From: an uncultured Christensenellaceae bacterium | GTDB taxonomy: Bacteria; Bacillota_A; Clostridia; Christensenellales; UBA3700 | NCBI GenBank assembly: GCA_944381335.1 | Contig: CALWKT010000091.1 | Span: 1 to 7,062 of the forward strand | Reading direction: 5' to 3' | Length of the DNA stretch: 7,062 nucleotides | Shown: piece by piece, positions 1 to 5,663 of the stretch | How the letters are laid out: each line of letters opens with the position of its first letter | Numbering within the stretch: the stretch's first letter is position 1 | The notes under the pieces: model-generated | Told to the model about the DNA's origin: nothing | Seen by the model: only the letters and a program-made list of their open reading frames with translations | Database searches by the model: none | Translations under genes and position numbers: made by a program

Positions 1-627
1 CTGAACAGCTGGTACGATCCGACCAACGAAAAAGGTTTTGCGGACACTCTGATCGAAGACTACAACTGCGACGTCATCACTCAGCACTGCGACACCGAAG
101 GTCCTTCCTCCAGCGCTAAGGAGCACAACGTTTACAGCATCGGCTACAACAGCGACATGGCTCTCGCAGTCGCGGACAAGGGCGTTGAAAGAGATCCTTC
201 CGTCCTGACTTCCGTGCTCTGGAACTGGGGCGCTTACTACACCCAGGCTATCGAGACCGCTATGAAGTGCTTTGACGAACAGGGCAACTTCGTCAGCAAC
301 GAAGAATGGATCAAGTTCGGCAACTACTACGGCGACTACACCAAAGGTCTGTACGAGCTCGCTCCCCTCTCCGAAAACTGCGCTGAAGGCACCGCTGAGA
401 TCGTGGCTCTCGTAGAAGCTATGATGGCAAAGGGCACCGACGATTGGGACGTGTTCACCAACAAGGCTCTCTCCTTCACCAAGGGCGAAGACGGCAAGTA
501 CACCGTGACCCAGGTCGACAGACAGCTCAAGGATAACGAAGGCAACGCGATAGCTAAAGTGGAAAAAGAAAACATCACCGGAGATATGCCCTATTGGGTA
601 GAAGGCGTAGTTGTCCACAACAAGTAA
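1..627 (+). CDS. BMP/PnrA-like ABC transporter substrate-binding lipoprotein, 3' part (5'-truncated)
   Basis: The reading frame is open from base 1 to the TAA at 625-627, giving 208 residues; signal peptide and lipobox lie outside the window. Family hallmarks are visible: WYDPTNEKGFA near residue 4, then DVITQHCDTEGPSSSAKE, an IGYNSDMA segment, and LTSVLWNWGAYY near residue 70. These match the C-terminal lobe of BMP-domain (PnrA/TmpC/Med-like) periplasmic-binding-fold proteins, whose known ligands are mostly purine nucleosides. In a Gram-positive host it would be membrane-anchored outside the cell and deliver ligand to the two permeases encoded downstream. An internal ATG at 157 is not the real start, because conserved BMP sequence lies upstream of it in frame. 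No terminator separates it from the ATPase gene 30 nt on, so they are probably co-transcribed. Family assignment is firm. The ligand is inferred; other BMP proteins bind riboflavin or other small molecules. Confidence 0.93.
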   Translation: MNSWYDPTNEKGFADTLIEDYNCDVITQHCDTEGPSSSAKEHNVYSIGYNSDMALAVADKGVERDPSVLTSVLWNWGAYYTQAIETAMKCFDEQGNFVSNEEWIKFGNYYGDYTKGLYELAPLSENCAEGTAEIVALVEAMMAKGTDDWDVFTNKALSFTKGEDGKYTVTQVDRQLKDNEGNAIAKVEKENITGDMPYWVEGVVVHNK

Positions 628-657
628 TTCAGACAAAACTCAGACAAGGATTTTCAA

Positions 658-2403
658 ATGACAAACATTGTAGAGATCCGCAACCTCACCAAGACTTTCG
701 GTGAAGTAGTTGCGAACAATAACGTTCGCTTGGATTTACGGCAGGGCGAGATTCTCGCCCTGCTCGGTGAAAACGGAAGCGGCAAGACCACGCTTATGAA
801 CATGCTTTCGGGCATATATCAGCCTGACAGCGGAGACATCTTCATAAACGGAGAAAAGGTCGTCATCCATTCTCCCGAAGAAGCGAAGAAGCTGGGTATC
901 GGTATGGTACACCAGCATTTCAAACTGATAGACACGCTTTCGGCGGCGGACAACATCTGGATGGGCGCCGAAAAAAAAGAACCTTTTTTCCTTAAAGACA
1001 AATTAAGTTACGTCGATTCCCTCTACCCTTACGAAGGGCTCGACGGTCCTTCTCTGCGCCGGCAAAAGTGGAGAAGATTCAAAATCAAGACAAAACTGTG
1101 CCTTTCGGCATTTAACTATAAAACGACGAAATTCTTCAGAAACGCTTTTCTGAACGGGTCGCGCTTCAGCGACGTCAACGACGTGGCGAAAAAATTCGGC
1201 TTTGACCTCGATTCAAGCAAACTCGTCTGCGATATGGCGGTCAGCGAAAAGCAGACGTGCGAGATAATCAAGGTGCTGTTCTACGGCGCGAAAATACTCA
1301 TTCTCGACGAACCGACCGCCGTGCTGACCGCACAGGAGATCCAGAAGCTTTTCGCGACGATGAGAAAGATGAAAGAACGCGGCTGTTCAATCATAATAAT
1401 CACGCACAAGCTCAACGAAGTCCTCGAAATAAGCGACCGCGTCACGATCATGAGAAAGGGCGAATATATAACGACCGTCGACACCAAGGACGCGAACGAA
1501 CAGATGCTGACCGAACTCATGGTCGGAGAAAAAATCGAACTGCACATCGACAGACCCAGGACGGACTTCGACCGTCCCCTGCTCGAAATACGCGACCTCA
1601 CCGTAAAGAACGACGAAGGCTCTGTCGCAATCGACAATATGAGTTTCTATATCCGCGGCGGCGAGATGCTGGGCGTTGCAGGAATTTCCGGTTGCGGTCA
1701 GAAAGAACTGTGCGAAGCCATCGCGGGACTGAGGAAGATAGAAAGCGGCGAGATCAACCATAAAGGACAGTCGCTCATCGGGCTTCCGCCCAAAAAGATT
1801 ATCGAAATGGGCATATCCATGAGTTTTATCCCAGAAGACAGACTGGGCATGGGTCTCGCGCCCTCCATGTCGATAACGGACAATATGATGCTGAAGACGT
1901 ATTCCGAAGGCAGATTCAATCCGTTCGTGAACAGGAAAAAGGCGAGAGAAAGGGCTTCTCAGCTGATCAAGGAACTCAACATCGTCACCCCGTCCACCGA
2001 GACTCCTGTGCGCAGGCTTTCGGGCGGCAACGTACAGAAAGTCCTCGTCGGCAGAGAGATAGAGTCCTCCCCCAACGTGATAATCACCGCGTATCCGGTA
2101 AGAGGTCTCGACATCAACTCCTCTTACGCGATATACGACATTCTGAACGAACAGAAGAAAAACGGCGTCGGCATACTTTTCGTCGGCGAAGACCTGGACG
2201 TCATGCTCGCGCTGTGCGACAAGATCATGGTGATCTGCCACGGCAGACTGATGGGCGTCGTACACGCTGAAAAGGCGACCAAAGAACAACTCGGTCTGAT
2301 GATGACGGGCGCGCTCGACCTTCAGATCGAAAACGCGAAGCCTTACGGCATAGCGAAAGACAGCAATATCACAGAGGAGGCGCACGATGACAAAAACGAA
2401 TAA
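658..2403 (+). CDS. Double-domain ABC transporter ATPase (NupO/YufO-like nucleoside or simple-sugar type)
   Basis: The 581-residue cytoplasmic protein has two fused nucleotide-binding domains and would power import through the two downstream permeases. Domain 1 shows Walker A GENGSGKTT (37-45), a Q-loop at Q86, Walker B ILILDEPT (213-220) and H-loop H250. Its signature is AVSEKQ (194-199), where relatives have LSxGxxQ. Domain 2 has a degenerate Walker A, GISGCGQKE (342-350), an LSGGN signature (454-458) and a Walker-B region ending PVRGLD (480-485). A weak second Walker A is usual for fused sugar/nucleoside importer ATPases. Residues about 107-170 hold roughly 50 more residues than relatives have between Q-loop and signature, rich in Lys/Arg (RRQKWRRFKIK, 134-144). 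The length exceeds the usual ~500-510. The ATG at 658 is preceded by AAGGA (646-650), 7 nt spacing. The 3' end overlaps the permease gene by 17 nt, implying translational coupling. Confidence 0.95.
   Translation: MTNIVEIRNLTKTFGEVVANNNVRLDLRQGEILALLGENGSGKTTLMNMLSGIYQPDSGDIFINGEKVVIHSPEEAKKLGIGMVHQHFKLIDTLSAADNIWMGAEKKEPFFLKDKLSYVDSLYPYEGLDGPSLRRQKWRRFKIKTKLCLSAFNYKTTKFFRNAFLNGSRFSDVNDVAKKFGFDLDSSKLVCDMAVSEKQTCEIIKVLFYGAKILILDEPTAVLTAQEIQKLFATMRKMKERGCSIIIITHKLNEVLEISDRVTIMRKGEYITTVDTKDANEQMLTELMVGEKIELHIDRPRTDFDRPLLEIRDLTVKNDEGSVAIDNMSFYIRGGEMLGVAGISGCGQKELCEAIAGLRKIESGEINHKGQSLIGLPPKKIIEMGISMSFIPEDRLGMGLAPSMSITDNMMLKTYSEGRFNPFVNRKKARERASQLIKELNIVTPSTETPVRRLSGGNVQKVLVGREIESSPNVIITAYPVRGLDINSSYAIYDILNEQKKNGVGILFVGEDLDVMLALCDKIMVICHGRLMGVVHAEKATKEQLGLMMTGALDLQIENAKPYGIAKDSNITEEAHDDKNE
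2374..2380 (+). promoter_or_regulatory. Ribosome binding site for the first permease
   Basis: GAGGAGG ends 6 nt before the ATG at 2387 and lies inside the last codons of the ATPase gene. It fixes the permease start within the upstream gene and supports coupled translation. Confidence 0.85.
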
Positions 2404-4132
2404 AGATCCGTTGATCAAGATCTCAAAGCGCCAGAATCTCGCTCTCAGATACAAACTGTTGCTCACAGTGGGCGCGATCCTGCTCTCGCTCGTGCTGGGC
2501 GGAATACTGCTCGCCTGCCTCGGTTACAATCCCGTAAAATTCTATACCGAGATGCTGATGGGCAACTTCAAGAACGCCTCTTATCTGAAACTTATGATGA
2601 GGGCGCTGATACCCCTTCTGATCACGTCTCTCGGCGTATCGCTCGCATTCAAAATGCGCTTCTGGAATATCGGAGCCGAAGGTCAGTTCATCATCGGCGC
2701 AATAATCGCAATGACTTTCTCCCTCCTGATCGGAGACTCTCTGCTCTCCCCTCTCGGAGCGATCGTCGTCGTCATTCTCGGCACGCTGGGAGGAGGTCTT
2801 TACGCGCTTTTCGTCGCCGTGCTGAAAGTTAAATTCAACACCAACGAAACGCTGATGACCCTGATGCTGAACTACGTCGCGCTCTATATCGCGTCCTATA
2901 TGCTCAAGACAGACTTCTTCGCGATCCAGGGTCAGGGCGTGCCGGCGTTCAAGGTGATCGCGGAGTCTCTGTGGCTGACAGAGATCAACATAGGAAAATT
3001 CTCGTTCGACACGGCGCTGTTCATAGCCGTCGCGCTGACGATAATCCTTTTCGTATACTTCAGGCAATCCAAGCAGGGCTACGAACTCAACGTCGTGGGC
3101 GACAGCCCCAATACCGCTAAATACGCGGGAATGAAGGTCAACAAAATAATCGTGCGCACGATGTTCCTCTCCGGCGCGATCATTGGTATGGCGGGCGCGC
3201 TCAAACTTTGCGGTTCGTCTGCCGGACACACGTTCAGCGCAAACATCACGGGCGGCGTGGGCTGGACCTCGATCATCGTCGCATGGCTTGCGAAACTCAA
3301 CCCCGTCGGGATATTCATCGCGTCTCTGCTGATGTCCATTCTGGAGAGAGGCTGCTCTTTTGCACGTACCTCTCTGGGCATAAGCGACGCAATGAGCGAC
3401 GTCCTGCAAGGCATAATATTGTTTACAGTGCTTGCCAGCGATTTCTTTATCAGCTATAGAGTGTCCTTCCGCAAAAAAGCCGCGGCAGCTGCGCAACCCG
3501 AAGGCGCCGGCTCGGACTCAAAAGTAACAGAGGATAAAACTCCGGGCGAAGATTTGACAGGACCTTCTGAAACAACGGACGTTCTTATTCCGGACGTAGC
3601 CGTCACTGCCGTAAGCGGAGAACCCGTTTCTGCGGTCAGCGAAGAACCCGCTCCCGAAGTCGGTGAAGAACCAGTTTCAGGCGTTTCGTCTCACGAAGCC
3701 GTTGAAGCACCTTTATCCGGCGAAGATACGCCCGAAGACAGTATCGGCGGCGAAGGGCAAGCCGAAAGCGCGGAAACGGACAAAGCCGAAGAAACGATTT
3801 CTTCAACGGGCAAAGACAAGGCTGAAGCCGAAAAAACGCAGCCTGTCGTACAGAACGCCGCGCCCGGAACGGATAAACCTTCAGATGAAAAACCCGCGCC
3901 GAAAAAACGCGCTGCCGGGTCCGGCTCCTCAAAAGCCGGCACGGCAAAAAAGTCAACGGCGAAGACAACCGCTTCAAAGAAAAAGACGGCGGCAGACAAG
4001 CCTTCAGAAAAGAAAGCAAAGCCTGCGGCAACAGCTGTAAAAGCGAAGAAACCGGCAAATAAAACTTCTGCCCGAGCGCAGACTTCAGCCGGCGCGAAGA
4101 AAAACGGCAAAGGAGGAAACAAAAATGAATAG
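2387..4132 (+). CDS. ABC transporter permease (NupP/YufP-like, BPD_transp_2) with long acidic/basic C-terminal tail
   Basis: Residues 1-364 form a standard permease of the branched-chain/nucleoside-sugar type. About eight to ten hydrophobic segments are visible (for example 24-46, 101-116, 122-147, 209-225, 257-274, 291-318, 339-357), with the family motif NIGAEGQ at 94-100 and a coupling-helix region YELNVVGDSPNTAKYAGMKV at 231-250. It would pair with the second permease to form the membrane channel, contacting the ATPase from the cytoplasmic side. Relatives end close to this point at about 350-370 residues. Here a 217-residue hydrophilic tail follows FRKK: residues about 370-485 are acidic with octapeptide repeats, and about 497-581 are rich in Lys, Ala, Thr, Ser and Pro (AKKSTAKTTASKKKTAADK), resembling histone H1-like tails. 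The tail is in the core frame without a stop and is probably disordered and cytoplasmic. The start is set by GAGGAGG at 2374. The permease role is firm; the tail function is unknown. Confidence 0.94.
   Translation: MTKTNKDPLIKISKRQNLALRYKLLLTVGAILLSLVLGGILLACLGYNPVKFYTEMLMGNFKNASYLKLMMRALIPLLITSLGVSLAFKMRFWNIGAEGQFIIGAIIAMTFSLLIGDSLLSPLGAIVVVILGTLGGGLYALFVAVLKVKFNTNETLMTLMLNYVALYIASYMLKTDFFAIQGQGVPAFKVIAESLWLTEINIGKFSFDTALFIAVALTIILFVYFRQSKQGYELNVVGDSPNTAKYAGMKVNKIIVRTMFLSGAIIGMAGALKLCGSSAGHTFSANITGGVGWTSIIVAWLAKLNPVGIFIASLLMSILERGCSFARTSLGISDAMSDVLQGIILFTVLASDFFISYRVSFRKKAAAAAQPEGAGSDSKVTEDKTPGEDLTGPSETTDVLIPDVAVTAVSGEPVSAVSEEPAPEVGEEPVSGVSSHEAVEAPLSGEDTPEDSIGGEGQAESAETDKAEETISSTGKDKAEAEKTQPVVQNAAPGTDKPSDEKPAPKKRAAGSGSSKAGTAKKSTAKTTASKKKTAADKPSEKKAKPAATAVKAKKPANKTSARAQTSAGAKKNGKGGNKNE
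3608..3703 (+). repeat. Degenerate 24-bp tandem repeat coding four octapeptides in the permease tail
   Basis: Four successive 24-nt units encode AVSGEPVS, AVSEEPAP, EVGEEPVS and GVSSHEAV (residues 408-439 of the first permease). The first three share the core V-S/G-G/E-E-P; the fourth is more diverged. Codons differ between units, so the repeat is old or has drifted. Confidence 0.65.
4111..4116 (+). promoter_or_regulatory. Ribosome binding site for the second permease
   Basis: A perfect AGGAGG lies 8 nt before the ATG at 4125. It sits within the final Gly/Lys codons of the first permease tail (GKGGNKNE), so the last residues of that tail are partly constrained by this site. The two genes overlap by 8 nt (4125-4132). 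Confidence 0.88.
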
Positions 4133-5117
4133 TTCGATAATGGCTATAATCCTTACCCTCTGCGAAGCCGTCAAGCGCGGCACTCCTCTTCTGCTGGGCA
4201 CCACAGGCGAGATCCTCAACGAAAAGTCGGGTTCCCTGAACCTGGGCGTTGAAGGCACGATGGCTGTCGGCGCGATATCGGGCGCTCTGCTCGGTCTTGC
4301 GACAAGCAATATGTTCCTCGCCTTGCTGGGAGCTTTCGTCGGCGGTATGTTCTGCGGTCTGATCTACGCGTTCCTGACCATCACGCTCAAAGCCAATCAG
4401 AACGTCACCGGTCTTGCTATCACGATATTCGGCGGAGGTCTGTGCCTGTTCGTGGGCGAAACGCTCAAATCGACGAATAAATTCCCCTCTTACACGACGG
4501 AATTTTACGCCGAAATAACGGGCGGAGGCATCCCCGGTCTCAAAGACATTCCGTACATCGGGCAGCTGCTGTTCTCTTACAACGCGCTCGTCTATATCGC
4601 GATCGTCATCGCACTCATCGTCTGGATCTATATCACCAAGACAAAGTCGGGTCTGCGTATGCGCGCGGCGGGCGAAAATCCGGGCGCGGCTGACAGCGTG
4701 GGCATCAACGTCGACGCAGAGAGATACAAGAACATCGTTATAGGAAGCGGCATAATGGGCCTCGGCGGCGTATATATGGCGCTGTTCATCAACAACGGTC
4801 TTTGGAATACGGACTGGATAAACGGATACGGCTGGATCGCGGTCGCGCTGGTCATATTCGCGAACTGGTCGTCCGCGAGAGCGATCTGGGGTTCTTACGT
4901 GTTCGGGCTTCTGCTCGCGCTCAAATCGAGAATGCCTTCTCTCGCAAGCGCATTCCCTTCTGTCCTTTCCTGGTCAACGGCTATCCCGACCGAACTTTTC
5001 GACGCGTTGCCGTTTATAGTGACAATGCTTGTTCTTATCGTGTCTTCAATGAGAAAGAACAAAAAGACGGGTTCCCCTGCCGGTCTGGGTCTCAACTATT
5101 TCAGAGAAGAACGCTGA
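4125..5117 (+). CDS. ABC transporter permease (NupQ/YufQ-like, BPD_transp_2)
   Basis: The 330-residue polytopic membrane protein is the second channel subunit, expected to heterodimerise with the preceding permease. Recognisable segments are TPLLLGTTGEILNEKSGSLN followed by LGVEGTMAVGA (residues about 20-50), NQNVTGLAITIFGGG (about 90-104), a cytoplasmic coupling segment RMRAAGENPGAADSVGIN (about 178-195), GYGWIAVALVIFANW (about 235-249) and a LPFIVTMLVLIVSSM helix near the C-terminus ending in a polar NYFREER tail. These match the NupQ-type partner in order and length, with no extension, in contrast to the first permease. The ATG at 4125 has a perfect AGGAGG 8 nt upstream and overlaps the previous stop by 8 nt. 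A strong terminator begins 28 nt after the stop, so this is the last gene of the operon. The permease family is firm; the substrate (nucleosides) is inferred from operon architecture. Confidence 0.95.
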   Translation: MNSSIMAIILTLCEAVKRGTPLLLGTTGEILNEKSGSLNLGVEGTMAVGAISGALLGLATSNMFLALLGAFVGGMFCGLIYAFLTITLKANQNVTGLAITIFGGGLCLFVGETLKSTNKFPSYTTEFYAEITGGGIPGLKDIPYIGQLLFSYNALVYIAIVIALIVWIYITKTKSGLRMRAAGENPGAADSVGINVDAERYKNIVIGSGIMGLGGVYMALFINNGLWNTDWINGYGWIAVALVIFANWSSARAIWGSYVFGLLLALKSRMPSLASAFPSVLSWSTAIPTELFDALPFIVTMLVLIVSSMRKNKKTGSPAGLGLNYFREER

Positions 5118-5131
5118 AAAGGGTTGAAAAG

Positions 5132-5145
5132 TCAATACGTATTGA
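5132..5145. other. Perfect 14-bp palindrome between operon end and terminator
   Basis: TCAATACGTATTGA is a perfect inverted repeat located 15 nt after the permease stop and directly abutting the terminator stem. It is flanked by a direct repeat of TTGAAAA (5124-5130 and 5142-5148). It could be a protein-binding site or part of the terminator structure. The role is not shown by sequence. Confidence 0.4.
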
Positions 5146-5173
5146 AAAAAGCGCGGATCCCCGCGCTTTTTTT
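5145..5173 (+). terminator. Rho-independent terminator of the transporter operon, probably bidirectional
   Basis: The stem AAAAAAGCGCGG (5145-5156) pairs perfectly over 12 bp with CCGCGCTTTTTT (5161-5172) around an ATCC loop. It has a GC core and a T7 run on the plus strand. The complementary strand reads the same hairpin followed by T6, so it can also end transcription of the convergent minus-strand HTH gene. Confidence 0.92.
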
Positions 5174-5204
5174 GATTGTCAGTATTTATTGTTTTTAATT
5201 TGTT

Positions 5205-5233
5205 TAACCGTTTGAATTTCCGTCAATCGGTTA
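5205..5233. repeat. Imperfect hairpin over the HTH gene stop codon
   Basis: TAACCG (5205-5210) pairs with CGGTTA (5228-5233), and inside a T-T mismatch TTGA (5212-5215) pairs with TCAA (5223-5226), leaving a 7-nt loop. It covers the TGA stop of the minus-strand HTH gene. No T-run follows in the minus direction, so it is not a classical terminator. It may be incidental. Confidence 0.35.
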
Positions 5234-5420
5234 TGTTTTCGGCTTTAAAATACTCACTGTCGAAAAACTCAGTCAGGTCGATCCCTAGTCCTGCCGAGAT
5301 CGCATAGATCAACGAAATATTCGCTCCCTTGTTTCTTTTCAACCTTATATCGGCAATCGAACTTTGTGCCACTCCGCTAAGTTGCGAAAGCCTGTATTGA
5401 GTCACTCCCTTTTCTTTCAT
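5223..5420 (-). CDS. Small XRE-family helix-turn-helix protein with repeat-disrupted 5' end
   Basis: The frame encodes 65 residues from the ATG at 5420. QYRLSQLSGVAQSSIADI (residues 9-26) is a Cro/C1-type helix-turn-helix, followed by LIYAISAGLGIDLTEFF, the usual closing helices of short XRE regulators. Relatives have about 7-10 residues before the MKEKG-equivalent position, forming helix 1. Here that place is taken by a double-hairpin repeat, so the domain start looks truncated or rebuilt. The frame stays open upstream to a TTG at 5576, which would add 52 residues including RSLYGCHPVA twice. No Shine-Dalgarno sequence is seen before 5420 or 5576, and no convincing promoter. The 65-residue form is the conservative choice; a longer form or a decaying gene is possible. 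A DNA-binding role is well supported for the fold. Its target is unknown, and nothing ties it to the adjacent transporter. Confidence 0.7.
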   Translation of the reverse strand: MKEKGVTQYRLSQLSGVAQSSIADIRLKRNKGANISLIYAISAGLGIDLTEFFDSEYFKAENITD

Positions 5421-5451
5421 CGCCACGGGGTGGCAGCCGTACAGGCTTCGC
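5421..5451. repeat. Double-hairpin palindromic repeat, copy 1
   Basis: Two hairpins abut: GCCAC/GTGGC with a GGG loop (5422-5434) and AGCC/GGCT with a GTACA loop (5435-5447), ending in TCGC. Bases 5422-5451 match 5521-5550 at 29 of 30 positions; the one difference lies in the second loop. It ends one base before the ATG of the HTH gene. On the minus strand it is in frame with that gene and would read RSLYGCHPVA. Confidence 0.85.
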
Positions 5452-5470
5452 AGAACGAGATCGTTTTCGC
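5450..5470. repeat. Third hairpin after repeat copy 1
   Basis: AGAACG (5452-5457) pairs with CGTTTT (5462-5467), one G-T wobble, around an AGAT loop. The stem continues as GC/GC (5450-5451 with 5469-5470) across a one-base bulge. It occupies the same place relative to the conserved repeat as the unrelated-sequence hairpin after copy 2. Confidence 0.45.
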
Positions 5471-5520
5471 TTAGCGTAAAAAGATACAGCACGCGACAGC
5501 GACCAATGCCGCCGGTCACA

Positions 5521-5550
5521 GCCACGGGGTGGCAGCCGTATAGGCTTCGC
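5521..5550. repeat. Double-hairpin palindromic repeat, copy 2
   Basis: It has the same two-hairpin structure as copy 1: GCCAC/GTGGC (5521-5533) then AGCC/GGCT (5534-5546), loop GTATA. It lies exactly 99 bp from copy 1, keeping the same reading frame on the minus strand. It is directly preceded by CCGGTCACA. Confidence 0.85.
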
Positions 5551-5574
5551 GTTGCGTAACAGTTAGCAACACGC
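5549..5574. repeat. Third hairpin after repeat copy 2
   Basis: GTTGC (5551-5555) pairs with GCAAC (5566-5570), and after a bulged G, TAA (5557-5559) pairs with TTA (5563-5565) around a CAG loop. GC/GC (5549-5550 with 5573-5574) extends the base across a two-base bulge. The sequence is unlike the hairpin after copy 1 although the position and bulged form are similar. Confidence 0.45.
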
Positions 5575-5585
5575 AAAGCCGACTT

Positions 5586-5616
5586 ATGCCGCGGTCACAC
5601 CGCCGGTCACACCGGC
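5586..5616. repeat. ATGCCGC/GGTCACA motif cluster and short hairpin
   Basis: GGTCACA occurs at 5593-5599 and 5605-5611, and also at 5514-5520 just before repeat copy 2. ATGCCGC precedes two of these (5506 and 5586). GCCGGT (5602-5607) and ACCGGC (5611-5616) can form a 6-bp stem with a CAC loop. The cluster closes the repeat region next to the lipoprotein terminator. Confidence 0.5.
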
Positions 5617-5642
5617 AAAAAAGGCGGCGCTGTCGCGCCGCC
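5617..5642 (-). terminator. Rho-independent terminator of the surface protein-lipoprotein unit
   Basis: GGCGGCGC (5623-5630) pairs perfectly with GCGCCGCC (5635-5642) around a TGTC loop. Read on the minus strand it is followed at once by T6 (5622-5617). It starts 22 nt after the lipoprotein stop. Confidence 0.92.
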
Positions 5643-5663
5643 CGGAAAATTGTTGCAACGGGA

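Noticed and set aside
157..627. Separate 156-residue gene starting at the ATG at 157
   Set aside because: In-frame codons from base 1 to 156 encode conserved BMP-family sequence, so this is an internal Met of a truncated gene.
1387..2466. Long minus-strand open frame (359 codons) opposite the ATPase gene
   Set aside because: It is rich in Arg, His, Asp and Tyr in the way antisense frames of moderate-G+C genes are. It shows no domain, and the plus strand codes an unmistakable ATPase.
2423..3496. Long minus-strand open frame (357 codons) opposite the first permease
   Set aside because: Its composition is that of an antisense shadow (many H, R, D, E; no hydrophobic core), and it runs opposite conserved permease sequence with NIGAEGQ.
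3636..4122. Open frames in the other frames across the permease tail, one very Lys/Arg-rich
   Set aside because: They arise from the biased Lys/Ala/Glu codons of the tail. They have no ribosome binding site, and the tail frame itself is continuous with the permease core and ends at the well-placed overlap with the next gene.
5421..5550. Possible two-repeat CRISPR array
   Set aside because: There are only two repeats, the gap between them is 69 bp, each repeat is a double hairpin rather than a single weak palindrome, and no cas-like gene is present in the window.
5534..5580. Possible promoter for the HTH gene with a TATACG -10 box on the minus strand
   Set aside because: No TTGACA-like hexamer lies at 16-18 bp spacing, and the box is part of the repeat loop, which differs in copy 1.
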